In this document: positions 43,831 to 52,415 of the stretch, in pieces
How the letters are laid out: each line of letters begins with the position of its first letter
Position numbering within the stretch: the stretch's first letter is position 1
Assembly: GCA_965267405.1 (NCBI GenBank)
Contig: OZ253954.1
Coordinates: forward strand, 1,488,001 to 1,552,000
Direction: 5' to 3'
Source of the DNA: JAPPOI01 sp028818055
GTDB lineage: Bacteria; Pseudomonadota; Alphaproteobacteria; Rhodobacterales; Rhodobacteraceae
DNA: 64,000 nt
The notes under the pieces: model-generated
What the model was told of the DNA's origin: nothing
The model's input: the letters and a program-made list of their open reading frames with translations, nothing else
Databases searched by the model: none
Made by a program: the position numbers and the translations under genes

Positions 43831-44994
43831 TTGGCAACCCCAGTCCTTGATTTAAGCCGATCATTCTCGCGTCTTGGGCGCAGTGCTCCGTCCGGCATCG
43901 ACCGGGTTGAGCGCGCGTACCTCGAAGAAGTGATCCGGCAGAACGGTTGGGCGATCATTCGCACACCGCGCGGCTTCCTGATGTTTGAGCCGGATCGTTT
44001 GGCGCGTTTGCCTGACTACCTGGATCGTACCGATCTGGATGGCGCAGACATGGCCTCTACAATCAGGGCCATTGCGTCTTCGCGCGCATCATCTCTCTCT
44101 ATTCGGAAAATCATGTGGCGGATGCCAAACGGGCTGGCCTACATGAACGTCGGGCACACCAACCTGAACCCGCAAACAATGCGGGCGATGATGGAGATGC
44201 CGGATCACAGCAAGATCGTGATGATCCACGATACTATCCCGGTGGATCACCCAACATTCCAAACCGAAGCCGCGCGCGCCAAGTTCATTGAACGCCTGAC
44301 AACCGTCATCAACTTTGCCAATCATATCGTGGTGCCGTCTGACGAAGTGGCGGAAAGCGTTGAAAAGCGCATGGTTGGCACAGGTCATCGCGTCCCCGTA
44401 ACCGTGTCTCCACTTGGCATCGATATTGGCGGACTTCCCTTGAATGTTGAAAAATCTGATCGGCCTTACTTCGTTGTCGTTGGAACAATCGAGCCACGAA
44501 AGAACCACAAGCTGCTTTTGGACATCTGGGAAAGAATGCACTCCAAAATGGATGAGCATCGCATCCCCGAACTTCGCATCATTGGTCCCCGCGGCTGGCG
44601 GAACGAAGAGGTTTTCGAACGTCTCGATAACAGTCCGATGATGGGACGCACCGTGTTCGAATTGGGCGCCTTGCCAGACAAGGAAATGAAAGCGCACCTC
44701 GCTGGCGCGACGGGCCTGCTATTCCCAAGTCACGCCGAAGGCTTTGGACTTCCACCATTTGAGGCGACGTCGCTTGGCGTCCCGTCGATTTCCGCTCCGC
44801 TCCGTTCGGTTGAGCTTTATCTGGGCGACATGCCCATTTACGCCAATCCGAAGGATATGTATCAATGGTTCCAGGCTATCAGAGAACTGGCCACCGAGGA
44901 TCCGGCAGCGCAATCCAAACGACGGGCTGAGCTTATGGGGTATCGGCTCCCGACCTGGGAGAAGCACTTTGAGCGTGTCTTTGCCTTGATCTGA
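43831..44994 (+). CDS. Family 4 (GT-B) glycosyltransferase
   Basis: 387 residues. The C-terminal half carries the GT4 signature: YFVVVGTIEPRKNHKLLLD (about 212-230), then FPSHAEGFGLPPFEATSLG (about 298-316) with the conserved E-x7-E donor-binding pair. N-terminal residues SRSAPSGIDRVERAYL are typical of the subgroup that begins 'PSGIDR'. The only plausible start is TTG at 43831 preceded by GGACGG; the first ATG would cut into the first conserved block. Donor and acceptor unknown. Confidence 0.85.
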   Translation: MATPVLDLSRSFSRLGRSAPSGIDRVERAYLEEVIRQNGWAIIRTPRGFLMFEPDRLARLPDYLDRTDLDGADMASTIRAIASSRASSLSIRKIMWRMPNGLAYMNVGHTNLNPQTMRAMMEMPDHSKIVMIHDTIPVDHPTFQTEAARAKFIERLTTVINFANHIVVPSDEVAESVEKRMVGTGHRVPVTVSPLGIDIGGLPLNVEKSDRPYFVVVGTIEPRKNHKLLLDIWERMHSKMDEHRIPELRIIGPRGWRNEEVFERLDNSPMMGRTVFELGALPDKEMKAHLAGATGLLFPSHAEGFGLPPFEATSLGVPSISAPLRSVELYLGDMPIYANPKDMYQWFQAIRELATEDPAAQSKRRAELMGYRLPTWEKHFERVFALI

Positions 44995-45032
44995 TACCTC
45001 CGCCACGGGCGGTTTGAGGTTGAAAGGTGAGC

Positions 45033-46043
45033 ATGGGAGCAGGCTCAGCATTACGCTTAAGGCTGGAACGCCGTCGCCTTCAGATCAGGGCGATCCGCAA
45101 ACGTCGTGAGCTATCTGCCGTTGCCAACAGAACCGATTTCATTCGCCCCGGCGCCATTCTGGCGTTTTCCACGATCCGCAACGAAAAACCCCGGCTTCCG
45201 TATTTTCTGTCGTACTACCGCGATCTGGGCGTCGATCACTTTCTGTTTGTTGACAACGGTTCAGACGATGGCGGGCGTGAATACCTTGCCGCCCAGCCCG
45301 ACGTCTCTGTCTGGCACACGGACCACGGGTATCGAGAAAGCCGGTTTGGCACAGACTGGATGAACTGGCTCAAGTTCCGCTACGGGCACGGCCACTGGAC
45401 GCTCACGCTCGACCCAGATGAATTCCTTGTCTACGCGTTTTGCGATACGCGACCATTGCCAGCACTTTGTGATTGGCTGGATCAATCTGGAATCCGGTCG
45501 TTTGGCACACTTCTGCTTGATATGTACCCGGAAGGGGCCATCGAAGCCTTGAGCTATAACGAAGGCGACGACCCATTTGAGATTGCACCATGGTTCGACA
45601 CTGGGAACTATTCGATTTCCAAGAACGAAAAATACGGAAATCTCTGGATCCAGGGCGGCCCGCGCGCCCGGGTTTACTTCGACCAAAAACCCGAAGAAGC
45701 ACCGTCTTTGAACAAGATCCCGCTGGTTCGATGGGATCGCAAGTATGCGTTTGTCAGTTCAACCCACATGCTTCTTCCGCGCGGATTGAACCAGGTCTAC
45801 GACGAGGCAGGTGGCGAAAAGGCCAGCGGCTGTCTTCTACACGCGAAGTTCTTGGATAGCCTCGTCGAAAAGGCAGCTGAAGAGGTGGTGCGCCGACAGC
45901 ATTTTGCGCGCGGTCGCGAATATGATGCGTACTACAACAAGGAAACCGGTCAGCGCGGCCTTTGGAACGAATGGTCTGAAAAACTGATTGGGTGGCGTCA
46001 GCTTGAATACCTGGGCCTCATGTCGAAGGGCAATTGGGCATGA
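45033..46043 (+). CDS. Glycosyltransferase family 92-like / Glyco_tranf_2_4 protein
   Basis: 336 residues. The pattern STIRNEKPRLPYFLSYYRDLGVD followed by FLFVDNGSDDGG and the metal-binding LDPDEFLVY (about residue 127-135) is that of DUF23/GT92-like transferases found in marine alphaproteobacteria. The ATG at 45033 is preferred over GTG 45027 because GAAAGG lies five bases upstream. The stop codon overlaps the next gene (ATGA), giving tight coupling to the Branch enzyme. Confidence 0.78.
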   Translation: MGAGSALRLRLERRRLQIRAIRKRRELSAVANRTDFIRPGAILAFSTIRNEKPRLPYFLSYYRDLGVDHFLFVDNGSDDGGREYLAAQPDVSVWHTDHGYRESRFGTDWMNWLKFRYGHGHWTLTLDPDEFLVYAFCDTRPLPALCDWLDQSGIRSFGTLLLDMYPEGAIEALSYNEGDDPFEIAPWFDTGNYSISKNEKYGNLWIQGGPRARVYFDQKPEEAPSLNKIPLVRWDRKYAFVSSTHMLLPRGLNQVYDEAGGEKASGCLLHAKFLDSLVEKAAEEVVRRQHFARGREYDAYYNKETGQRGLWNEWSEKLIGWRQLEYLGLMSKGNWA

Positions 46044-47743
46044 GCGTTGGGTTCGTCATGATGGCCCATGCGGCGCTTTATCGAGCAGGTCAGGTGGCGC
46101 GGCACCTTGCCGACCATGGAGCCACAGTTGTCATTCACGTGGATAAGCGGACGCCAAAGGCCGAGTTTTTTCAATTGGTCCAGGACGTTTCGGATTTGGG
46201 GAATGTCCACTTTGCACCGCGACTGAAATGCGATTGGGGCACATGGTCTCTTGTTGAAGCCAGCCGACAATCGGCCAAACAACTGCTGGAGCTGGATCCA
46301 AGCGTAAATCATGTGTGTTTGGTTTCCGGTGCGTGTCTGCCGATACGACCGGTTCCGGCTTTGCAGCAGTACCTCTCTGATTTTCCTGATACGGACTTCA
46401 TTGAAAGCGTCACCATTCGTGAAGTTCCCTGGACTCAAGGCGGGCTGAGCGAAGAGCGCTTCACGCTTACATTCCCATTTGCGTGGAAACGGCAGAAACG
46501 TCTTTTCGACGCTTGGGTTGATGTTCAGCGCAGGTTTGGGCGAAAGCGCAAGATCCCGTCAGATCTTGGTCCACATATGGGGTCGCAATGGTGGTGCCTG
46601 ACTCGCCGCACGTTAGAGGCCATTCTGAATGATCCTGAACGAAAGCGGATTGATAGCTTCTTCCGTCGGGTCTGGATCCCAGACGAAAGCTACTATGCGA
46701 CTCTGGTGCGTCGTCATTCCGACTCGATCGAAAGTCGGTCGCTGACGTTGTCGAAGTTTGATTTTCAGGGAAAGCCACACGTTTTCTACGACGATCACCT
46801 GATGCTACTCCGGCAAAGCTCTGCATTCTTTGCCCGTAAGATCTGGCCGGGTGCCAGACGGCTGTACGGTGCATTTTTGGGGCCGGTTCAGCAAGGTCGC
46901 CCGAAACGGCGCACCCCGGCATATGAGATCGACAAAACATTCTCGGATGCCGTTTCACGTCGGACCCGAGGCCGTGCCGGTCTACTGATGGCCAGCCGTT
47001 TCCCTGCAGAAGGCTTTGAAAACGGCTTGACCGCGGCGCCGTACGCGGTCTTCCACGGATTTGGTGACTTGTTCGAAGACTTCCCGGCCTGGGTTGAAAA
47101 GAACATTGGCTCGCGCGCGCACGGTCACCTTTTCGCGCCTGAACGCGTCGAATTTTCGTATAATTTGCAAGGCTTTGCAGGTGGATTGTCGGATTCACCA
47201 TCCTTGCGCGACTACAATCCGGGCGCGTTCCTGACGAACTTGATCTGGAATACACGCGGCGAACACCAATCGTTTCTGTACTCGCCGCGTGACCACCAAG
47301 GAATTTCAGATTTCCTCGCGCGCGATCCAAACGCTTTGATAGCATCTGTAAGCGGAGCCTGGGCGCTTCCACTATTTCGATCGGGCAAGGACATCTGCGA
47401 ACTGCGCACCATAGCCGCAGAGCTGCAAAAGCGCGAAACAATGCACCTGAACCGTCTGCAAGAGCGCCGAACCCGCGCCCGGGTTCGCATCTGGACACTT
47501 GCGGAGTTTCTGGAAGATCCCGACAAACTACTTCAGACGATACTAGATGACATTACTTTGACCGGTGCTCAGGAATTTGCCGAGCGCCCAAAATTGAAAC
47601 CAATTCGGGGACTGGCCGTCTTCCTTCAAGAACTGCGTAATGCAGGCATGAACCCTCACACAGCAGGCGCATTGTCCGAACGACGTGCCGAGCACAATCC
47701 AGACAGTTCCAAGCAAGTAATTAGAACCCGCGGACTATTGTAA
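46040..47743 (+). CDS. Core-2/I-Branching beta-1,6-N-acetylglucosaminyltransferase (GT14) with a long C-terminal extension
   Basis: 567 residues. Residues 1-265 match the GT14 'Branch' domain: VGFVMMAHAALYRAGQVARHL, LVSGACLPIRPV, SQWWCLTRRTLEAIL (about 175) and IPDESYYATLV. Residues about 290-567 are a further region found with this domain in Rhodobacteraceae, with a conserved-looking NPGAFLTNLIWNTRGEHQSFLY and a Trp/Pro-rich stretch. Its fold is not recognisable to me. GT14 enzymes add branching GlcNAc or xylose, but donor specificity here is open. The stop overlaps the sulfotransferase start by one base. Confidence 0.82.
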   Translation: MSVGFVMMAHAALYRAGQVARHLADHGATVVIHVDKRTPKAEFFQLVQDVSDLGNVHFAPRLKCDWGTWSLVEASRQSAKQLLELDPSVNHVCLVSGACLPIRPVPALQQYLSDFPDTDFIESVTIREVPWTQGGLSEERFTLTFPFAWKRQKRLFDAWVDVQRRFGRKRKIPSDLGPHMGSQWWCLTRRTLEAILNDPERKRIDSFFRRVWIPDESYYATLVRRHSDSIESRSLTLSKFDFQGKPHVFYDDHLMLLRQSSAFFARKIWPGARRLYGAFLGPVQQGRPKRRTPAYEIDKTFSDAVSRRTRGRAGLLMASRFPAEGFENGLTAAPYAVFHGFGDLFEDFPAWVEKNIGSRAHGHLFAPERVEFSYNLQGFAGGLSDSPSLRDYNPGAFLTNLIWNTRGEHQSFLYSPRDHQGISDFLARDPNALIASVSGAWALPLFRSGKDICELRTIAAELQKRETMHLNRLQERRTRARVRIWTLAEFLEDPDKLLQTILDDITLTGAQEFAERPKLKPIRGLAVFLQELRNAGMNPHTAGALSERRAEHNPDSSKQVIRTRGLL

Positions 47744-49188
47744 TGACCGACGCACCATTCGAGTACTTCGTGATCCTTGCGGGAATGCGAACGGGCTCGA
47801 ACTTACTTGAAGAAAACTTGGCGGCTTTCCCGGGCGTTGAAAGCCATGGCGAGCTGTTCAATCCACACTTCTTCGGAAAGCCAAAAGTCACAAACTTGTT
47901 TGGTCTTTCGATGGAAGCAAGAGACGCCGATCCGGTGCGTGTCGTTGGTGCAATGAAAACGCAAGGCGAAGGGCTACCTGGATTTCGGCTATTTTATGAT
48001 CACAGCCCCGCAGCCATTCGGCACGTCCTGAGCGATCCAAAAGCGGGAAAAATCGTCTTAAGCCGGCGACCGATCGATAGTTATGTGTCGCTGAAAATTG
48101 CCCGCAAGACTGGCCAATGGTGGCTTGGTGACATGACCACCGCTCGTGCGGCGAAAGTGCCCTTCGATCCTATCGAGTATGGCGAGTTTCTGAATACACT
48201 GAATGACTTTCAGTCGCAGATTGCGCGCAGTTTGCAGATAACTGGCCAGACGGCATTTCATATTCAATATGATGACCTGCACGACACCGATATCATCCGT
48301 GGACTAGGGAAATTCCTTGGGATCACATCGGATCCAGACCCTGAGAAAATTCGGGCCAAGGTTCAAAACCCGTCTCCGTTGTCTGATCGGTTGACCAACC
48401 CCGACGTTGCTGATCGTGCGCTTGCTTCTATGTCGATTGCCGATATTGGGCAGGTGCCGGTGCACGAACCGGGCCGCGGACCGGGGATCAAGTTCTTTCG
48501 AGCCGGTCACAAAACGCCTTTGCTGTACATGCCCATACGGGGGGCCGGATTTGATCCTATTCCAGATTGGCTGGCCAGCCTTGATGGATCAGAAACCACC
48601 ATAAGCGGAATGACACAGCGTGATCTGCGCAAATGGATGAGAGAACACTCCGGCCATCGCGCGTTCACTGTTCTTCGGCACCCACTGCCGCGCGCCTATG
48701 ATGCGTTTTGCCGGTTCATTCTTCCGACTGATGCGGAAAACTATGCCGACGTTCGCCACGGCATGAAGGAACGCTACGACGTGCATCTTCCGGACGAATG
48801 GCCAAGTGCGGACTGGTCGCTTGAAGATCACCGCCGTGGGTTTCTTGGTTTTCTTGAGTTTCTGAAGGGGAACCTTGGTGGCCAAACGTCGCTTCGCGTC
48901 GACAACACATGGGCCTCTCAAGATACGCTCTTGCATGCGATCGCGGGCTTTGTTGTGCCCGATGTGGTTGTGCGCGAAGGATCGATTGTATCGGACTTGC
49001 AAGATTTGCTTGGGGATGTCGGGATTTTCACCGACGTGCCAGATCTCAGCTTCAACGTCATGGCACCGTATCATCTCCGGGATGTGGTGGACGCAGATAT
49101 CGAAAAGGCCGTCGAAACGGCCTATCGAAGAGATTTCATGATGTTTGGGTTTGAGCGCTGGTCAAGAATTCTTGATCAAGCTGCCTGA
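47743..49188 (+). CDS. Sulfotransferase, NodH-like, apparently with a second sulfotransferase-like domain
   Basis: 481 residues. The N-terminal half is a PAPS-dependent sulfotransferase: 5'-phosphosulfate loop AGMRTGSNLLEENL (13-26) and 3'-phosphate motif VLSRRPIDSYVSLKIA (105-120), as in rhizobial NodH. The second half repeats a 3'-phosphate-like motif, FTVLRHPLPRAYDAFCRFI (about 308-326), and resembles Sulfotransfer_2-type proteins, but I see no second 5' loop. It would sulfate a carbohydrate; the acceptor is unknown. The ATG overlaps the GT14 stop, and the 3' end overlaps ptsN by 13 bp tail to tail. Confidence 0.82.
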   Translation: MTDAPFEYFVILAGMRTGSNLLEENLAAFPGVESHGELFNPHFFGKPKVTNLFGLSMEARDADPVRVVGAMKTQGEGLPGFRLFYDHSPAAIRHVLSDPKAGKIVLSRRPIDSYVSLKIARKTGQWWLGDMTTARAAKVPFDPIEYGEFLNTLNDFQSQIARSLQITGQTAFHIQYDDLHDTDIIRGLGKFLGITSDPDPEKIRAKVQNPSPLSDRLTNPDVADRALASMSIADIGQVPVHEPGRGPGIKFFRAGHKTPLLYMPIRGAGFDPIPDWLASLDGSETTISGMTQRDLRKWMREHSGHRAFTVLRHPLPRAYDAFCRFILPTDAENYADVRHGMKERYDVHLPDEWPSADWSLEDHRRGFLGFLEFLKGNLGGQTSLRVDNTWASQDTLLHAIAGFVVPDVVVREGSIVSDLQDLLGDVGIFTDVPDLSFNVMAPYHLRDVVDADIEKAVETAYRRDFMMFGFERWSRILDQAA

Positions 49189-49640
49189 ACACCCGGAGCT
49201 TCCGTCAGCAGCGTGTGCAATGTCGATGGATCGGCATTTGCGCGAAGCTTTGTGCAAAGCTCGCCGTTCCGCATTGTCCGCGATACCAAAGCAAGCGCCT
49301 TAAGGTGTTCCACACCAGCGTCCTGAGGGGCCAGCAGACAAAAGATCAGATCGGCAGGCTGGCGATCGGCTGCGTCGAATTCCAACGGTTTCTCAAGGCG
49401 GACAAACAACCCAACAACACGATCAATCTTGTCGAGACGTGCATGCGGCAAAGCGATGCCTTTGCCCACGCCTGTTGGGCCAAGGCTTTCACGCTCTTGC
49501 AGGGCATTGGCCACGTCGTCGGCTCCAAAGCCGTACACTGACGCTGCAATGTCACCCATTTCCTGGAACAGACGCTTCTTGCTACCTGCCGCGCCCACAG
49601 CCTTAACGGCTTCAGGCTTCAGAATGGTTGTCAAATCCAT
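49176..49640 (-). CDS. ptsN: PTS nitrogen-regulatory IIA protein PtsN
   Basis: EIIA-Ntr of the nitrogen phosphotransferase system; it is phosphorylated on a histidine by NPr and tunes potassium, carbon and stress responses. The 154-residue protein has H66 in GIALPHARLD and the surrounding EIIA fold. The ATG at 49640 is preceded by AGGAAG. It is last in the lptC-lptA-lptB-hpf-ptsN row; the intervening hpf end is 51 bp away. Confidence 0.92.
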   Translation of the reverse strand: MDLTTILKPEAVKAVGAAGSKKRLFQEMGDIAASVYGFGADDVANALQERESLGPTGVGKGIALPHARLDKIDRVVGLFVRLEKPLEFDAADRQPADLIFCLLAPQDAGVEHLKALALVSRTMRNGELCTKLRANADPSTLHTLLTEAPGVQAA

Positions 49641-49691
49641 CTGGCTCTTCCTAACGACCCGGCCGCTTGGTTGGCTCGGGCAAAATTCCAC

Positions 49692-50261
49692 TCAGTTCGG
49701 GTCGATCCACCCGATGTTTCCGTCGTCGCGGCGATAAACGATGTTTACGCCCGCGTCTTGTTTTTCGTTACGGAACACAAGGACCGGTGCGCCCGCCAAT
49801 TCCATTTGCATCACTGCTTCTCCGACAGAGAGCGACGGTATCTTCGTCTCCATCTCGGCGATGATCATTGGCTGGAGCGATTCCGGTTCTGCTTCTTCCG
49901 CTTCGTCCGATGCGGCGAGGATATAGGACGATGCGTCCAAAAGTTCAACGGGGGTGGCACGATCTTTGTGATGATCCTTAAGACGACGTTTATATCGCCT
50001 CAATTGCTTATCAAGTTTCTCAGTGCAGCTTTCAAAAGATGCATATATTTCAGTGGCATGCGCCTTGGCCTGCGCCGTCAATCCCGTGGATAAGTGGATT
50101 GTGGCTTCGCAGACATACTCGTGCGCACTTTTCGAAAATATGATCACGGCATCTGTTGGGCGTCCGGGGTACTTACTGAGAACATCGTCAAGATTGTCTT
50201 GGACATGAGTTTGTAGAGATTCGCCAACGTCGATATGTTTGCCGGTGATCTGGTAACGCAT
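49692..50261 (-). CDS. hpf: Long ribosome hibernation promoting factor HPF
   Basis: 189 residues. The N-terminal RaiA-like domain (about 1-100; MRYQITGKHIDVGESLQ, with the basic helix KLDKQLRRYKRRLKDHHK) binds the 30S decoding centre, while the C-terminal domain (about 130-189; SVGEAVMQMELAGAPVLVFRN) drives 100S dimer formation. The two-domain form is the long type found in alphaproteobacteria. GAGGAG lies six bases before the ATG at 50261. The order lptB-hpf-ptsN lacks the rpoN gene found there in enterobacteria. Confidence 0.93.
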   Translation of the reverse strand: MRYQITGKHIDVGESLQTHVQDNLDDVLSKYPGRPTDAVIIFSKSAHEYVCEATIHLSTGLTAQAKAHATEIYASFESCTEKLDKQLRRYKRRLKDHHKDRATPVELLDASSYILAASDEAEEAEPESLQPMIIAEMETKIPSLSVGEAVMQMELAGAPVLVFRNEKQDAGVNIVYRRDDGNIGWIDPN

Positions 50262-50296
50262 CAAAGTCTCCTCGCTTGCGGAAAACGAAATGTGAT

Positions 50297-50308
50297 CGCA
50301 CTGGTGCG
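50297..50308. repeat. Short palindrome upstream of hpf
   Basis: CGCAC-TG-GTGCG in the 200-bp gap between lptB and hpf. The gap otherwise shows no gene. Possible operator, weak evidence. Confidence 0.2.
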
Positions 50309-50464
50309 TTCAACATAGGTATTCGTAAAGATTGATTGAACCTCACGGCACGCCGGCCAATTAATCGGTCGTTGGTGAGATCTTTTTGTCGTGGGCGTTA
50401 AGGCCTTCATTGCCACCATTTGGCGACAAACGAGGCCGGTCTGTCAATGAGTCGTTGTTCGCAA

Positions 50465-51220
50465 TCACATGATCCGGAAGCTGTCGCCCAGATACACGCT
50501 TTTCACTTTCTCGTCGGCGACAACTTCTTCAGCCGTTCCGCTCATCAACACACCACCATCGTGAAGGATGTAAGCCCTGTCCACGATCTCGAGTGTTTCG
50601 CGCACATTGTGGTCGGTAATCAGAACACCGATACCTCGGTTCTTCAGATCCGTGACCAGATCTCGGATGTCGCCGACGGCAATCGGGTCCACGCCCGGGA
50701 AGGGTTCGTCCAGCAACAGGTATTTTGGATTGGCGGCCAAGCTACGTGCAATTTCGCAACGGCGACGCTCGCCACCCGAAAGGGCAACCGACGGGGTGCG
50801 ACGCAAGTGCGAAATCGAAAACTCGTTCAGCAACTCATCCAGTCGCTCACGACGCCTGTGTCGATCTTTTTCGACGATCTCCAAAATGGCGAGGATGTTG
50901 TCTTCAACATTCAGGCCCTGAAAGATTGATCTTTCCTGCGGCAAGTACCCGATGCCCAGCTTTGCTCGGCGATACATGGGATAATTGGTGACGTCCTGAC
51001 CATCGATCAGAACTTCTCCGCCATCGGGCATGACCAGTCCGGCAATCGAGTAAAAGCAGGTCGTCTTGCCGGAACCATTCGGTCCAAGCAGCGCAACAAC
51101 TTCACCACGTTTCAAATCAAGGCTGACATCACGGATCACGGGACGGCGGCGATACGACTTGCGCAGGTTCCGAACCTTCAGGCCCTGGCTGCCTTCGGAA
51201 ACTGTAAGCTCGGGCGCCAT
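50465..51220 (-). CDS. lptB: LPS export ABC transporter ATPase LptB
   Basis: ATPase that powers lipopolysaccharide extraction from the inner membrane by LptF/G. The 251-residue protein has Walker A GPNGSGKTT (about 45-53), signature LSGGERRR, Walker B LLLDEPFPGVDPIAVGDI and the H-loop ITDHNVRETL. The EPFxGVDP variant is typical of LptB. Start codon overlaps the lptA stop by one base (TGATG). An N-terminal extension of about 12 residues precedes the first strand. Confidence 0.94.
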   Translation of the reverse strand: MAPELTVSEGSQGLKVRNLRKSYRRRPVIRDVSLDLKRGEVVALLGPNGSGKTTCFYSIAGLVMPDGGEVLIDGQDVTNYPMYRRAKLGIGYLPQERSIFQGLNVEDNILAILEIVEKDRHRRRERLDELLNEFSISHLRRTPSVALSGGERRRCEIARSLAANPKYLLLDEPFPGVDPIAVGDIRDLVTDLKNRGIGVLITDHNVRETLEIVDRAYILHDGGVLMSGTAEEVVADEKVKSVYLGDSFRIM

Positions 51221-51720
51221 CAGTTATTGCCTCCGAAGACTGTTCGCACGCGGCCCTCCATCCGACCTGTCCCGGCGGTCAGATCAATGATCAGCTTGTC
51301 ACCGGAAATCGATGCTTGGCCTTGTGTCAAAAGCACGTTGCCTGACATTTCAACCGTTCCGCTGTCGATCGTATAAACCGCCTCAGCTGCTTCCGCTGCA
51401 TCGGTCGCAGTCACGAATGTTACACCGCCAGTTGCTTGAAGCTGTTCGATGCCGTTACCGGCGTTTCCGTCGGTCTTATAAATGATCTCGACCTTGCCGG
51501 CTGACATGCGGACATCGCCCTGAACGACCAGAACATTGCCATCAAAAATAGCTTTTCCGCTGGATTGATCAACGCTCAATGCATCCGCTGACATTTCAAC
51601 AGGCAGGCTGCTGTCAAAGGCGGAAGTTCCCAATGAAATGGATGTGCTCTGTGCCCATGCGACCGAGGCCAGTGAAAGGCCGATAACGCACGCACTGAAC
51701 ATGGACTTCAAAATCGCCAC
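51220..51720 (-). CDS. lptA: LPS transport periplasmic protein LptA
   Basis: Forms the beta-jellyroll bridge that carries LPS across the periplasm. 166 residues with a signal peptide (cleavage after AWA) and repeated strands such as ALSVDQSSGKAIFDGNV, VEMSGNVLLTQG and SGDKLIIDLTAGTGRMEG, the OstA/LptA pattern. It lies 13 bp after lptC and directly before lptB. Confidence 0.92.
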   Translation of the reverse strand: MAILKSMFSACVIGLSLASVAWAQSTSISLGTSAFDSSLPVEMSADALSVDQSSGKAIFDGNVLVVQGDVRMSAGKVEIIYKTDGNAGNGIEQLQATGGVTFVTATDAAEAAEAVYTIDSGTVEMSGNVLLTQGQASISGDKLIIDLTAGTGRMEGRVRTVFGGNN

Positions 51721-51733
51721 GAATACTGCTCCA

Positions 51734-52339
51734 TTAGGGTTGAGGCCGGTATATCAGGCGCACGCCTTCGTTGAAAACAAGAAGATAGCCACCATCGGCC
51801 TGGTTTTGCTCAAGCGTGACATTCCCCGCTTCGATCTCGCCCAAAGGCCCTTGGCCCGTAAGAGGCCCTTCCGAGGTCACAGCGACCGCCCCAATTGCCA
51901 TTCTGATTTGGGCGGTCTCAATCTGATACCCCTGCGACGTGGTCAGTTTGGCGCCACCCATCAGGCGCGCCTCGCTCTCGGTACCATCGACCAGTCCTTC
52001 GGGGCTTTCAACGTCAATTCTGGTTCCCGAGGGAAGCTCGACGTGGCCTTCCAGATCTGATCCCAGAAGTCGGGTGTTATTGCCTTCAACGGGTCGAACC
52101 GAACTTGCGGCGACGGTCACACTTGCCCCATCGGCAGTCACACCACCAAATCGAGGGCGCGTTATGCCCTGCTCACTCAGAATTCTTTCTACATCGACTT
52201 CTGCGTACGGAATGGCCTTTTCTGGGTCCAGCGTTTCGGCAATCAAAAACAAGGTCGACAACAACGCCAGCGCGGCCAGCGGAAGAAGAACCTTCAGCCA
52301 AAAAACGAAACGCGAGTATGTCATGCGCTGGGCGACCAT
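51734..52339 (-). CDS. lptC: LPS export protein LptC
   Basis: Inner-membrane-anchored component that passes LPS from LptBFG to LptA. 201 residues with one N-terminal transmembrane helix (FWLKVLLPLAALALLSTLFL) and a periplasmic beta-jellyroll. Sequence conservation is low in this family, so the call rests on size, topology and the fixed position upstream of lptA and lptB. Confidence 0.88.
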   Translation of the reverse strand: MVAQRMTYSRFVFWLKVLLPLAALALLSTLFLIAETLDPEKAIPYAEVDVERILSEQGITRPRFGGVTADGASVTVAASSVRPVEGNNTRLLGSDLEGHVELPSGTRIDVESPEGLVDGTESEARLMGGAKLTTSQGYQIETAQIRMAIGAVAVTSEGPLTGQGPLGEIEAGNVTLEQNQADGGYLLVFNEGVRLIYRPQP

Positions 52340-52415
52340 GGTGGATTACATAGACCCCCGATCTCCAATTCTGAACCGTCAGGCAATCGTCTCGGCGAAT
52401 GCCTGCCAGAGCTTG

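Noticed and set aside
46467..47498. 343-codon antisense frame in the GT14 gene
   Set aside because: Arg/Ser-rich translation without motifs, opposite a well-supported gene with coupled neighbours.
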